A stretch of DNA of 64,000 nucleotides from Odobenus rosmarus divergens. Its lineage: Eukaryota; Chordata; Mammalia; Carnivora; Odobenidae. The translations under genes and the position numbers were made by a program. Positions 35,510 to 47,104 of this stretch are shown here, in pieces. Positions within the stretch are counted from its first letter, which is position 1; each line of letters opens with the position of its first letter. The stretch lies in contig NW_004450585.1 of NCBI RefSeq assembly GCF_000321225.1, positions 2,552,656 to 2,616,655 of the forward strand, written 5' to 3'. The notes beneath the pieces were generated by a model. That model had not been told where the DNA came from, ran no database searches, and was given only the letters and a program-made list of their open reading frames with translations.

Positions 35510-36125
35510 TTTTCTCTTTTTTAAGTTTTTATTTTAATTACAGTTAACATACAGTGTTATATCAATTTCAGGTATAAAATATAGTGATTCAGCACTTCCA
35601 TACATCTCCCAGCTCATCACAAGTGTACTCCTTAATCCCTATTACCGGTTTAACCCTTCTCCCTCCTTCAGTTCTCTATAGTTAAGAGTCTGTTTCTTGA
35701 TTTGTCTATTTTTTTTCCTTGTTTTGTTTCTTAAATTCCACATATAAGTGAAATCATGTTTGTCTTTCCCTGACTTATTTTGCTTAGCATTATACTCTAG
35801 CCCCACCCATATCATTGCAAATGGCAAGATTTCATTCTTTTTTATGGCCAAATAATATTCCATTGTATATTGTATATGGCCAATAATATTCCCTTGTGTT
35901 TGCATGTGTGTGTATATATCTTCTTTATCCATTCATTCATCCGTTGTTGGACACTTGGGCTGCTTCCATATCTTGGCTATTGTAAATAACGCTGCTGTAA
36001 ACATAGGGGTGCATGTATCCCTTTGAATTAGTGTTCTTGTATTCTTTGGGTAAATATCCAGTAGTACAATTGCTGGATCATATGGTAGTTCTATGATATC
36101 TCATTATAGTTTTGATTTGCAAGAA
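35510..36125 (-). mobile_element. L1 ORF2 C-terminal/3' fragment, antisense
   Basis: A - strand open frame (35932 to 35642) reads MDKEDIYTH, then YTMEYYLAIKKNEILPFA and GKDKHDFTYMWNLRNK. These are collinear with the C-terminal end of L1 ORF2 (MDKED..., ...YNGILLSHKKNEIMPFA...). The + strand shows the matching 'ttatggccaaataatattccattgtat' and 'aataacgctgctgtaaacataggggtgcatg'. It lacks the rest of ORF2 and is a dead fragment. Confidence 0.9.
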
Positions 36126-36763
36126 ATGTCTAAATTTTCATTTGAATTAAGCAAATGGGTAAGTAAACCTTGAATCAAAATTTCAGGCAGTATTGAATTC
36201 ATGTTTTACTATTTTATAAAGAACAATAACTTTTTATTGTCTGCTATGTGAAAATGATTATGGATCTTTTTAGACCAAAGTACCAAGATTGTATCTGGCA
36301 GAGTGTTATGTAGGAAAATATTTCAGTTTAAAATGCTACACATGAGCAAGCTAGATGTACTTACTTTCTGCTTGGTACATCCATGTCCTCAAAGCTCTCG
36401 GAAGATAATGGTTTAAAAAATTGTTTTCATGTCTAGATTGTAAGTAAAATCACTTGTCATAATGAGTTGCAAAATGCAGACCTTCATTCTGAAGCTGCCT
36501 GTTTCTCATTTGGATCTGACATATTAAAAAGCATATAATTAATGGTTGACATTAGTAATTAACATTAACTTTATGGTGCTTAATATGCCATCATTCATCC
36601 ATCAAATAACCAGAAATGCATAATGTCTTGGCATAAAGGTTTTAATTATATAAAACGGTCCTTCAGTTTTCCTATGATATAAATGTTAAAAGCCCAAAAT
36701 TTATTTAAAGAAGATTTTTATAAGCATTTATTGGGTGTTAGCTATATTTTTATTTCTTTTTAG

Positions 36764-36957
36764 GAGTATGCATCAGCAATTGTGTCAGGAACTTCAAAAG
36801 GAGAGTGTGGACCTAATTGTGCAGTCTTCATTATCGGCTAAAGAGCGCCACCTTGCTGCAGTTGCCAATGCACTGTGGAGACATTTCTTTTCATTTTTGA
36901 AGAGTCAGAGAATGTCACAGATAGTGCCGCTCTCAGAACTTGCGGACGCAGCTGCAG
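36764..36957 (+). CDS. MMS22L: MMS22L exon a (first in window)
   Basis: The exon follows a TTTTTAG acceptor and ends GCTGCAG before a GTCAGC donor. Its first base completes an Arg codon begun in the upstream exon; 64 full codons follow, starting SMHQQLCQELQKESVDL and ending ELADAAA, and the last G starts an Asp codon. Recognisable pieces are SAKERHLAAVANALW and HFFSFLKSQRMSQ, nearly identical to the human protein as I remember it. The region is helical and repeat-like, consistent with the alpha-solenoid character of MMS22 proteins. The donor departs from consensus at +3 and +6. The open frame continues a few codons upstream of the acceptor by chance, so an ATG at 36735 is not a start. Confidence 0.95.
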
Positions 36958-37698
36958 GTCAGCGTTGTTAACTGGCTAATTAGCTTCTCATTGTGCAGAC
37001 TCTGTCAATTTTTTCTTCTGTTTGCTTGGTAACAAACTCTTTCATTACAGTCTAATAAATACTTGGACAACCAGAAAGATGAAAAGAATTACATATGTTA
37101 AATTAAGTTCCTTTGGCTTGTTGACTATTTTCTGCTTAGTAGAGGTAAAAATTAAGTTTTTGTTTGCTAAAAACAAAATACAACTTTCAATCTTAAAAAT
37201 ACTGAATGTACATAAACTTTCCTTATGCACACAACATTTGGAAAGCAAAGTAGCATTTGATTTCTTCTAGTTCAAGGACTTTATGTTCACATTGTGTGTG
37301 AAGGTGTCGAGGTAGAAGATGAAGCTACTTGTATGAAGAACAAAAGAACTGAGTGTGAATTCCACTTCACACCAAGCCCCAGATGAGATCAGAATAAACA
37401 TCGAATATGTAGAATGTTGTTTGACCTCTACTAGATTCTATTTTGGGTTGTAATTTTTCATGAATTTGACTCTTAGCCTAAGGTCATGTCCGTAGGCTTT
37501 AAGGGAATCTGAATCACATGATGTCATAGGCAAGAATTTGAATATATGAGCACATATACAGTTTTCTAAGAACAGATCATTATGTTTCTTAAAGGGATAT
37601 TTTAGCTAAAATATGTGCAAAGCACTCGGATAGACAGAAATCAGTATAACTACATGTATTTAATTGCAATTTGTGTAAAAGTATATAATACATTTTGA

Positions 37699-37872
37699 GG
37701 GGCGCCTGGGTGGCTCAGTTAAGCATCTGTTTTTGGCTCAGTCATGATCCCTGGGTCCTGGGATCTAGCCCCATATCGGGCTCCTTGCTCAGTGGGGAGT
37801 CTGCTTCTCTCGCTCCCCTTGCTTGTGCTCTCTTTCTCTCTCTCAAATAAATAAAATCTTTAAAAAAAAAAA
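37699..37872 (+). repeat. CanSINE in MMS22L intron a-b
   Basis: The head gcgcctgggtggctcag and the A-rich tail are flanked by gtatataatacattttg (37681-37697) and gtatgtaatacatttg (from 37873), a near-perfect duplication. Confidence 0.95.
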
Positions 37873-38379
37873 GTATGTAATACATTTGAATGTAATGCTT
37901 TTTAAAACCTAAGATCTAAACCAAGGTTTGTTTTATCCTGGTGTGAATGATGGAAAGCTGAGCTAAAAGCACTACATAAAAGACTGAATGATATAAATTG
38001 TGAAAGATCTTGAATTCTGCTAGCATTTCCATAATTAAAACATTACAATGACAGATTGAAGAATTGTGACAGGACACCAGTTTTCCAACTACTATAATGT
38101 CTATGAAAATAAATATTGATATTCAATCAGTTTAACCAAAGCAGTCATTAGAAGCCAGTATGACTTATCTTTCTTCCATTCATCATCCTGACTCTCAGAA
38201 CACAAAAATGATACCACACAAGTTTAGTCACAGCTATCCTAGGTGCTAAAAGTAAATGGTATATACATATAAAGTAAAATATGTGTGGGTTTGGGGTTTG
38301 TTTTGAAATAAAGACTTGATAGGTTAGGAGAGAAAAATTTCCTGCGTTAAAAAAGGCCTCAAACACCCACTTTTATTGC

Positions 38380-40900
38380 CATTATGGATATACCAGTGGG
38401 AAAAAGGACTGCAATTTATTTTCTCACATATAAGTTACATGTTCTTATGGAGCTTATAGTGCGGGGGAGAGAACAATAAGTAAGTAAGCAAGATGTGTAA
38501 TATCTGGTGATAAGTGCTATGGAGAAAAATAAAAATATATCAAAGAGGGTAGGGATAGGGAGGGCCAGAGGCAGATGGTAATTTTAAATAGTCAGGAAGG
38601 CCTCAGTAAGTACCATTTAAGCAAAAACGAAGGAAGTGAGAGACCAAGGCTCTGCACAAGTCCACAGGCAAGAGCATGTCTGGTGTGTTTGCCGAACCAT
38701 AGGGAAGCCATGAAAGGTCATGAGGCATAAGAAAGGGAGAGAGAATAGTCAAGAGATATGATCAAAAGGTAATAGAGAGCTACCTTGTGTTCTGCCTTGT
38801 GTGTAGTTGTAAAGACTTGGGCTTTTACTCCGAGGTTAGAAGCTGTTGGAAGAGTTTTGAGCAGAGGAGTGAGGAGCATCTTTCTGGCTGTGAGACTGAG
38901 AATAGACAGTAAGGAGGCCAGTTAGGGAACGACTGCAACAACTCAAAAATGAGCAGCTTGGGCTAACTCGGTAGCTCAGGGTGGTGAGAAGTGGTCCCAT
39001 TTCCAATCTGAAGGTAGAGAAAGTATTTTGAAGATAGAGCTGACGGAATTTCCAAGTGAGTAGGATATAGTAAGCAGAATAAAGAGAGAATCCCCCATAC
39101 GCCGAGATGAGGAAAATTGTGGCAGGAGCAGATTTTTATGAGGGAAGACTAGGACTTTGATATTGGACTTTTTTTTCTTTTAGGTATCCAAAAAAATCTA
39201 AAAAGTGTTGCACAAGCACTTGGATAATGAGTGGAGGGTTCAGGGAAGAGGTTAAATTAGGAAACTGTGTATAAATAGTAAAGCTATGAAGTGGATGGGA
39301 TTGCTGATTGAGTAAGTTGGTGAAAAGAGAAGTTTGAGGACCGGGCTCCAGGATATTCCTATGTCCAGATTTGTAGGATAAAAAGGAATGCCAGTGAAGC
39401 AAGAGGAAAACCAAGTGTGGTGCCCTGGAAATCAACTGACAGAACATTTCAAGGAAGGGGAAAGTCATCAACTGCTCAAATACTGTTAATGGATCAAGTA
39501 AGATGAGGCCCGAGATTGGTCATTGGATATAGCAAGAAGGGAGGTCATTGGTAACGTTGAAAAGGAGTTTTGGCATAGTGCTAGAAGCAAAGGCCTGATT
39601 GAAGATGATTCAAGAGAAAATGAATTGCAGATGGGAAATGTAGATAAATCTTTTTATCACTATTTAAGAGAAGTAGAAAATGGGGGGTATTAGCTAGAGG
39701 GAGGTGTGGGGTCAAAGAGATTTTTTTTTTTTTAATAGCACAGGAGAAATTTCAGCATATTTATAATCCTGACAGGAATGTTCTGGAGTGAGGGAAAACT
39801 TGATGATGCAAGAGAGTCTCTTGTGTTTTAATGCCCAAGAGAAATGGGATCCCAGAGAGGATTTGGCCTCAGATCATCTGTAGTAGCAGAAGAGAAGGCA
39901 GAGGATATGGCCCAGGTAGAGGCGTCTGGGTAGATGTGGCAGGATCTTGTGGAAGTTCTCTGCTGATGTTTCTCATTTCTTTGTGAAGTAGTAAGTAAGG
40001 CCATCAGCGGAAAGTAAGGATGGGGAGGAGGTGCTAGCTGATGACGGAGAGCGTAAAGAGGGTATGCGGTAGTCCTCCAGGAGAATAAAAATCTGAATGG
40101 ACTGGAGTAATGTGGCAGGAATGCTGGCCAACTTAAAAGTTTGTAGTCATAAATCTAAAGTGAGATCAGTCAGCCGGGTTGCTCGCCAGCCATTTATACT
40201 GGCGTAGGTGCGTGTGGAGAGAAGACCAAGAGTTGGAATGGAACAGATGCTTTTTTCCAGACAAGCACAACGAATCAAGTAAGAAGCAAGGGAGTTGACA
40301 GTATACACAAACGAGTATAACAGTGGACCGTGCAGTCAAGCTGCCTAGAAAGGGAAAGATGAAGCGTGAAGGTAGTGAGAGACAAGGGAAAAGTTGTAGG
40401 ATCAATGAATTGTGTAGGTACTGGTGAACTCAGATAGTTGGTGGGAGTTGGGGACCTGGAGCCAAAAAATGGGGTCCTGGAAGTGGAAATTACAGAGAGA
40501 ACGTACTTACCGGTAATGGCAAAGTCTCAGTATCAGCATGGGAGTGAATGGCTGAAATAGAATGGAAGATAGATTCATTAAGAAGGGGAGTTCAAGGAAC
40601 TGAGAGGCCAGGATATTAGAAGAAAAGCCATCAAGGATTATGACAGGGGCTGCTAGAAAGGATGTTGTTAGTGAGAAATGAGGGGACATGAACTAAGCAG
40701 CACGAGGCCAACACAACAGGAGAGTTAGTGGCTGGTATCTGATGACATGAGAGTCAAAGCTGGAGGTTTTGAGGAGGAGGAAAGGGAGAGTGCTCTAGAA
40801 GCAGCCATGGGACCAAGGAACAAACTCTATCTATAGCTCAAATGTAGGAGAGGGGTGGGAAAATTCACAGCCACCATTTGAGAGAGCTGCATAGGAACCA
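38380..40900 (-). repeat. L2 LINE, long antisense copy with reverse-transcriptase remnants
   Basis: The + strand begins with the complement of the L2 3' end ('cttatggagcttatagtgcggggg...ataagtgctatgg'), then 'gagcagaggagtgaggagcatc', 'ggaggccagttagg', 'agtaagatgaggcccgagattggtcattgg', 'aaaggcctgattgaag' and 'tggaagttctctgctgatg'. The reverse complement preserves pieces of a CR1/L2-type reverse transcriptase, for example LLDPLTVFEQLMTFPFLEM for the L2 LLDLSAAFDTVDHSLLLE region. Frames are broken throughout, and the 111-codon - strand frame at 39136-39471 is part of it. It fills most of the intron between exons a and b. Confidence 0.85.
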
Positions 40901-41517
40901 GTGCTTCATAAGCAATTTATTGACAGACATAAATTAATGTAATACAGATTAAGTTGGGGAATTCCCAGGAAATCACAAAATAAACGATATTTGTTTAACG
41001 TGGTTAACAAAGAAATTCTAGTTCCTAGGCTTAGTGGGTTCTGAAGGAAGTGGAGTGCCACTGATTATAGGAGGTTGCCTTTTAATAGACGACTGTCCAG
41101 TGTCTAAGGTAAGACTGAAGTCTTCTCTGTGGCAGGTGGCAAGTACATTAGCTTGATTGGAGAATGGATGCTAGAAGCATTTTTTTAAATGGTTTTTTGA
41201 ATGAGAGAAACATTGGGTGTAGAATTTGGAATTTGAGGAAGCCATTATAGATTTGATCATGATTAACGCTAGAATTCTAGACCCGTTCTTGGAGATCTAG
41301 ATGATCGCTACATAAATTTCTTTGGCAACGTGAATTTAGTTCAGTTTTTGTTTTTTGTTCTGCATTTCTAAATGCAGATAATAAACTGCACTAATAATAA
41401 AATGTTAATTTTATTATTGAGTGGCTGAATTCTTTTTATCACTATTGATATAATTTGGGGAAGGGGAATCGTTTTTTAAAAATTCTTCACCATAAATTTC
41501 TTTCATTTTAAATCTAG

Positions 41518-41668
41518 ATTTTACTTTGCTTGCAATGGACATGCCCAGCACAGCTCCATCAGATCTTCAGCCTCAGCCAGTTATATCAGTGATGCAACTT
41601 TTTGGTTGGGATGATATCATCTGGCCCCAAGTTGTAGCAAGATATTTAAGTCATTGCCTACAAAATAG
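41518..41668 (+). CDS. MMS22L: MMS22L exon b
   Basis: The acceptor is AATCTAG and the donor is a perfect GTAAGT. The first two bases (AT) complete the Asp codon opened by the previous exon. The encoded residues run FTLLAMDMPSTAPSDLQ, then FGWDDIIWPQVVARYLSH, and end QN with AG left over for a split Ser codon. The FGWDDII and PQVVARYLSH stretches are hallmarks of the MMS22L C-terminal region. The intron before it is about 4.6 kb and mostly filled by an antisense L2; the intron after it is about 1.9 kb and contains one antisense CanSINE. Confidence 0.95.
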
Positions 41669-42711
41669 GTAAGTGACCTGATATCAGGTATGCACGTTAG
41701 TAGAAACTCATGATTGATCAGCACACTAGGAAAGTAAGAATCTTCACAAATAAAAACTGATCTTACTACATTTACTCTCACTTGGGTGGTTTTTTGCTTT
41801 TGGATAGATCAGTGTTTGACAGTGGCAGTAGCCTGCTTTAAAAAACAAAACAAAACAAAAACCTTGCTGCTTAAGCACCCTTTTCAAAACTTTTTTGTAG
41901 GACTGCCTTATTCCATCCTGAAATGACCTTTCTATACTCACCTTTGTGAAAGAAATTATGCAATTAATATTGCTGGTTCTATAAGATACTAGTATATTAG
42001 GGTATTTTTAGATTCAATGATAGCTTTTCCTTTCACAGTTAGATTTTTGAAGATTTGTCTCTTGTACAATTATGAACAAGACATTTCATCGCCCTGAACG
42101 TTGGTTTCCTTATCTGTGTCTCCTGCTCTGTTACATAACAGATCTGAGGAACCCCAATAGAAAAAACACACAATAAATAAAATTAAAACAGAAATAATGT
42201 AATCAGGAAAATTTGAATAAGAATATCAAGATGAGGGAAAATAAAATGAATACTCAAGAGACCCCTGTAGCTCCTGTCCAAGCTGCCAGTCAGTGAGAAG
42301 GGGGATGCAGTCGGTGAGGTATTCTTCTCATTGACAAGCTCACCAAGCAGATATTAAGTCAACTTCTCATTGACTTTCAGTGGGAAAAAGTAAGGGAGTT
42401 CAACTTCGTTTGGATTATTTTTAGAATCCCGTCTAGCTTGAGAATTCTGTAGTAACAAACATTATTAGTATTTATTAGTTACTTTTGTTGAAACTGCTGA
42501 AACTAATTTATTTGTTTAGTTGCTGAAACTCTTTTACAGAAACTAACTTATTTAGTTTAAAAAATAATATTTGGTATATAATAACAGTTGAAGAAACTGA
42601 GACGTAAAGATGTTAAGTAATTTTAGGAAGGTCGTATAGGTAATACATGACGAACCTACGTTCTACACTGTGTACTCTTTGTGGCAACTTATTTTCAAAG
42701 TTTTTCAAAAC

Positions 42712-42886
42712 AATTTTTTTTTTAAGATTTTATTTATTTGAGAGAGAGAACATGAGCGCGTACAAGTGGGGGAGGGGCAGAGGGAGAGGGAGAGCAGGGA
42801 ACCCGATGTGGGACTCAGTCTCAGGGCCCTGAGATCATGACCTGAGCCAAAGGTAGATGTTATCTACTGAGCCACCCAGGCATCCC
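42712..42886 (-). repeat. CanSINE, antisense, in MMS22L intron b-c
   Basis: It runs from 'tttttaagattttatttatttgagagag' to 'ctgagccacccaggcatccc', flanked by caaaacaattttt and caaaacagtattttt. A pyrimidine-rich stretch upstream of it on the + strand comes from the tail complement. Confidence 0.93.
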
Positions 42887-43612
42887 ACAAAACAGTATTT
42901 TTAGAGTTATGACTTATATGTATTATTTAAATTTCTGACTTTACCTAGCACTTTATAGTTAGCTTAAGACCACCCTCATCCTTTCTAACCCCCGATGATA
43001 AAATGGGTAGATACCAGATTCAGCCAGGCCTTTGGCTTCATAGAAAGATTTTATTTTCAGTTGTTACTTTGGAATTCTTTAATAATGACCGCCCATGGGG
43101 TGGGGTAGCAGGAAAGAAAGGAATGGGAATGGGATTGTTTAGAAGACTCACACAGAAATATACTTTGTCTTTAACTTTTTCTTATATACATGGTCATGAC
43201 TTCTGTTCTTTTTTTATTTACTCTAAGGGCCACTATTTTTTTTCCTACTTTGCACTTCATTATCATCTCATCTTGCAAGTTATTAGCCCCTTCCTCAATT
43301 TTCCCATTTTAACCTTATCCTCTCTTCCTTCTTCCCCTTGGCTTAACCCTACACGTGTGCCATCAGTGGAAAGAGGAAAATTAAAAATTAGAAGATTACA
43401 GATGAAAGCAAGAATAGTTATGTAAAATTTCTTTTTAGGTGTATGTGTAGTATTAATTTCAATAGTGCCTGTCTGCATTAATGTGTGTGTAAAATAAGGG
43501 AGGCCAATAAGTGGGGTATGTTAGAATGTTTTCCTTCATTTCTTAATCTCTGTACTCAGGGAACATTATTGTCAGGTTTTGGTTTTTAATATCCATCAAC
43601 TTATTTTTACAG

Positions 43613-43764
43613 CATATTGTGTGAAGCACTTTCTCATACAGGCTGTGTATCTTTTCAAGCCTTAACTGTAAGATCATGGATTCGTTGCGTTTTGCAAATG
43701 TACATAAATAACCTCTATGTGCCTGATGATTTGTTCATTGATATAAATCCTGGACAGGCAGTTG
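43613..43764 (+). CDS. MMS22L: MMS22L exon c
   Basis: The acceptor is TTTTTACAG and the donor is GTAAGT. The C at the first base completes the split Ser codon, then ILCEALSHTGCVSFQ, ALTVRSWIRCVLQMYINN and LYVPDDLFIDINPGQAV follow, with a final G opening a Glu codon. The core ALTVRSWIRCVLQMYI is highly conserved in mammals. The end of the exon (INPGQAV) differs from the human text as I recall it (approximately KNLEEAV), which suggests a tolerant, probably loop-like segment. The following intron is the shortest in the window, about 0.84 kb. Confidence 0.95.
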
Positions 43765-44605
43765 GTAAGTATTTCAGGCATTTTGCTTTCTAGATATCTA
43801 AGTATGTTTAAAATTTCCTGTTTTGTTACATAAATTAATAGAAAAAGATACAAAATATATCTGTAATATTATATAAAATGTTTGTAATATATATAAATAA
43901 TAACTTATTTCCTTTTGCAGCCTGTTTTTTTTTCTTGATATTTTCCTGTTACCATATATGACAAATTTCTCTCCTATAAAGATAAAAGAACTTGTTTCCT
44001 TGGAAGCCAGGAACAAAAACTTGCTCTCCAGTGACAAGCTATTTTTGTACCTTGAAGAAACTGATCACACAAAAAAAGTAAACTATAAAGTAAATAACCA
44101 GATATCACACTGTTAACACCTTAAAAAGTATCCAATTATGAATAATTCTCTCCCATTTTATATTAGATATTTTACCTCTCTTCTGCTCTACATTATTAGT
44201 CACAAAATGATACTTGTACTTTATTTATTTTTAAAATATCCATACAGTTTTGGTTGTCTATAGGGCATGCCTTTTCATAAAGCTGTTCTTTATGGTCATT
44301 TATAAATCACACAAAGGCTGGACCGAAAAAAATGCTCCAAATTTACTTTGATATCTTATTGCATCATTTAGCTTTACATGAATAAACTTTTGGGGTAGGA
44401 CATTCATAAGTATATGTTTGTTTGGTTTTAAATAAAACCTTTCCTTAGAGACCTAATTGAAAGTTTTCAATTATGTAGAAATTTGAATTTTTTAAAAAAA
44501 AGGATGTTATAAATGAATGCTGCATTCCCTACTCTCATCTATATATATGTGTAATATAAATGTATATAATAAAACATAAATATTATCATGTTTTTATCTC
44601 AACAG

Positions 44606-44748
44606 AAAAAGAGTACTTGGAACAGTTGGCTGAACTGACAAGGTTGCTATTTAAACTCTCAGAAGTAAAGAATATTTTCTCAAAGGCTCAAGTTGAATAT
44701 TTATCCAGTTCAGAAGACCCTACAAAAGCACTTGTTCTATTTTTTGAG
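44606..44748 (+). CDS. MMS22L: MMS22L exon d
   Basis: The acceptor is ATCTCAACAG. Two bases complete the Glu codon, then KEYLEQLAELTRLLFKLSEV, KNIFSKAQVEYLSSSEDP and TKALVLFFE follow; the exon ends in phase 0. The donor is GTATTT, which lacks the usual +4/+5 AG and is the weakest in this gene segment. The sequence is strongly helical and leucine-rich. The next intron is about 5.1 kb and holds a CanSINE, an antisense L2-like piece and a hAT transposase relic. Confidence 0.95.
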
Positions 44749-44994
44749 GTATTTTTCATTTATTAGTATAATTGTCCAAATCTGTTTTAATTATTTTTTC
44801 ACAAAAACTTGAAGTGTTTATGAAGTTTTTCTATAGAATGAATTATTTTAAATTGAATCATTATTGTTTGCCTGCTATTATAAAATTCTGGAGGAATAAA
44901 AATGTGACTCTGTGATTTAGTACAATTCACTCTTCAGGACAGCCAAAAGAATTACATTTAATGAAAAATAATGACTGAACAATGCTACGTAATA

Positions 44995-45203
44995 GGGGCA
45001 CCTGGGTGGCTCAGTCCACTAAGTGTCCGGCTCGTGATTTCAGCTCAGGTCATGATCTCAGGGTGGTGAGATTGAGCCCCACATCAGGCTCCGCTCTCAG
45101 CACAGAGTCTGCTTGAGATTCTTTCTCTCCCTTTCCCTACCCTCCATGCTCATGCTCGCTTTCTCTCGCTAAGAAAATAAATAAAATCTTAAAAAAAAAA
45201 AAG
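44995..45203 (+). repeat. CanSINE in MMS22L intron d-e
   Basis: The head gcacctgggtggctcag and the older-type body 'ctcgtgatttcagctcaggtcatgatctcagggtggtgag' are flanked by aatgctacgtaata (44981-44994) and aatgctacataata (45204-45217). Confidence 0.95.
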
Positions 45204-45929
45204 AATGCTACATAATACCCTCACACTAAGGCTTCTGTCAGTTGTAGGAGTATCTTATTGCTAAAACTGCTAGATAGCAATATTCTCCAGATACTTGGGA
45301 ACTAGAGTGCCTTGTACATGGTCCCATAATAGTTCCAACTTAATGTTTACCACCCTGTAGGAAACAGTAAATTTTACAGTAAAATTTTATTGTATTTAGC
45401 ATAAGCACCAACTGCTTCATATCATTATGGTTGGGGCTTTAAAATCCAATCCATTTGTTTAGTTTTGTCTCCATACTAAATAGTCCCCTTTCAACATTTG
45501 ACTTTTAAATATTAATTTTGCAAGAATTTCTGTTATGTGGTATTCTTTGCTTTACAGCCTTGTTGAAGTTGTTAACATGTCTAGATTAGTGTTTTTGTAA
45601 GCTATTCACAATAAAAGTTGGTTTATTTTCCCTCAGAGTGTTTGGTATTAATGTCAATGAAAAAAATACAACCTATAAGCTCTTTCTATAAATGTGAATT
45701 CTTCCATTGGTTTCCATTAAGTTAAAAGTACAATCGTATGACGATTAGTGATATCATATAAATCCTAAAAATATTTAGTAATTGTTTATGCAGTATTGAT
45801 TGAATCTTAACCTGTACTTACACACTTACGCTGGGAACCATACTGGACCAGAAAGGGAGGTAGAAGTCCTTTATTTCACTAATAGTTTCAGAGACTCTAC
45901 TAATTTAAGCCAGTCTGAATTAATTGTTC

Positions 45930-46270
45930 TTTCACCACACAGTAAATAATAGTTGTTTGCTAAATGCTAGATAGTATTATGCTAGGATTTCTTAGGGATT
46001 TGAGAAACCAGAAGTGGTCCTTGATCTTCGAGAACTTTTTACTTGTCTGAGAATACAAGATAAACACAAAGGTTAAAATAATAAGACAGTGTATGCTAAG
46101 TGCCAATTAGTTGTTAGATCATTCAGTAGGTTAATAATTCAGAGCATCTTGGTCTAAGAAGTTTGGATTTTCTTCTGTGAACAGTATGAAGGCTTTATAA
46201 ATTTTTAAGTAGGTCTGATTTGATCAAATGACTTTTTAAGAAAACTAGTAACGGTAGATTAAAGGTGCAG
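45930..46270 (-). repeat. L2 fragment, antisense (probable)
   Basis: The text 'tgctagatagtattatgctagg', 'gtccttgatcttcgagaac', 'acagtgtatgctaagtgcc' and 'aagtaggtctgatttgatcaaatg' resembles the complement of L2 3' sequence. It is diverged. Confidence 0.55.
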
Positions 46271-47104
46271 AAGAACTGTTGGCCAGAAACTAGTTAGATT
46301 TAGAAGGAACTAAAAATTGAATTATGGGATTTTTGAAGGGATCTGAGATAAACACTGTGTTTAACCAGAAGAATGATACCCTAAGGAGAAATAGGAGCAT
46401 CATGATTTAGGGTAAGGGAGATGTAGGTGAGGAGTCCAATTTTAAACTGGTTTAGTTTGAGATTGTATGAGGAGTCACCAAGATCATTCCCAAGTACTGT
46501 ATGATTTGCTGGGAGGACTCAGAACTCAGCATATAATTTTACTCACAACTATCCCTTATTAGAGTGAAAGAATCGAGAGCACAGTCAGCAAAGAAAAAAG
46601 GTACATGGGGTGAAGTCTGGAGGCACCAGGTACGGATTCCAGTGGTCTTCTCCTAGGAGCTGCACTGGGCATGCTTAATTCTTCCAGGGAGGGATTGTGA
46701 CAACACATCTGCAATGCTGTTTCCCGGGAAAACTCATTAGTGTCTCAGTGCCTGCGGTTTTTAATGGGGACTGGTCACGTAGCTCTTTGAAAATGCCAGA
46801 CCCCCAGAATGGAGGCAGATATTCAGCATAAACTACATTGTTTCCCCAAATGGTTTAGGCTCAGTGAGCCATTCTATCAGGAAATGGTGGGGAAAAACCG
46901 GAGGCCCTACTCGCCAGCCAAGGGCCAGACTTACAAGTAGGCCTTTTTAAAGATAGCAAGTCTAGGCCTACTGTGTTAACTCTTTCCTGCACAGAAATGA
47001 TAGTATGACGTGTCAATAATGACATCGGAGAAGTCCCTGAGATAGTCTGAGAAATACATGTCTTATAGTCTTAAGGAAATGAAGGCTAACCACAAAAGAA
47101 ATAC

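Larger units (their letters stand above)
1..36763 (+). other. MMS22L: Long upstream intronic sequence of MMS22L (inferred)
   Basis: No exon of MMS22L or of any other gene was recognised here. The exon at 36764 begins in the middle of a codon, so transcription must come from the left on the + strand, and this stretch is most simply a single large intron. I looked for a segment ending in a split Arg codon before GT that would encode the residues expected just upstream, and saw none. A short exon hidden in repeat-poor sequence cannot be fully excluded. Repeats and other items inside it are listed separately. Confidence 0.6.

Noticed and set aside
36735..36763. An upstream ATG in frame with exon a, which could suggest an alternative start
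   Set aside because: The ATG is in the intron before the acceptor AG. The exon begins with the third base of an Arg codon in the known protein order. No promoter-like sequence is near.
39136..39471. A 111-codon - strand open frame
   Set aside because: It is a remnant of an L2 reverse-transcriptase region, interrupted on both sides.
43003..43425. A 140-codon + strand open frame between exons b and c
   Set aside because: It has no family similarity, ends just before exon c without a splice donor in frame, and is not part of the MMS22L protein as I know it.
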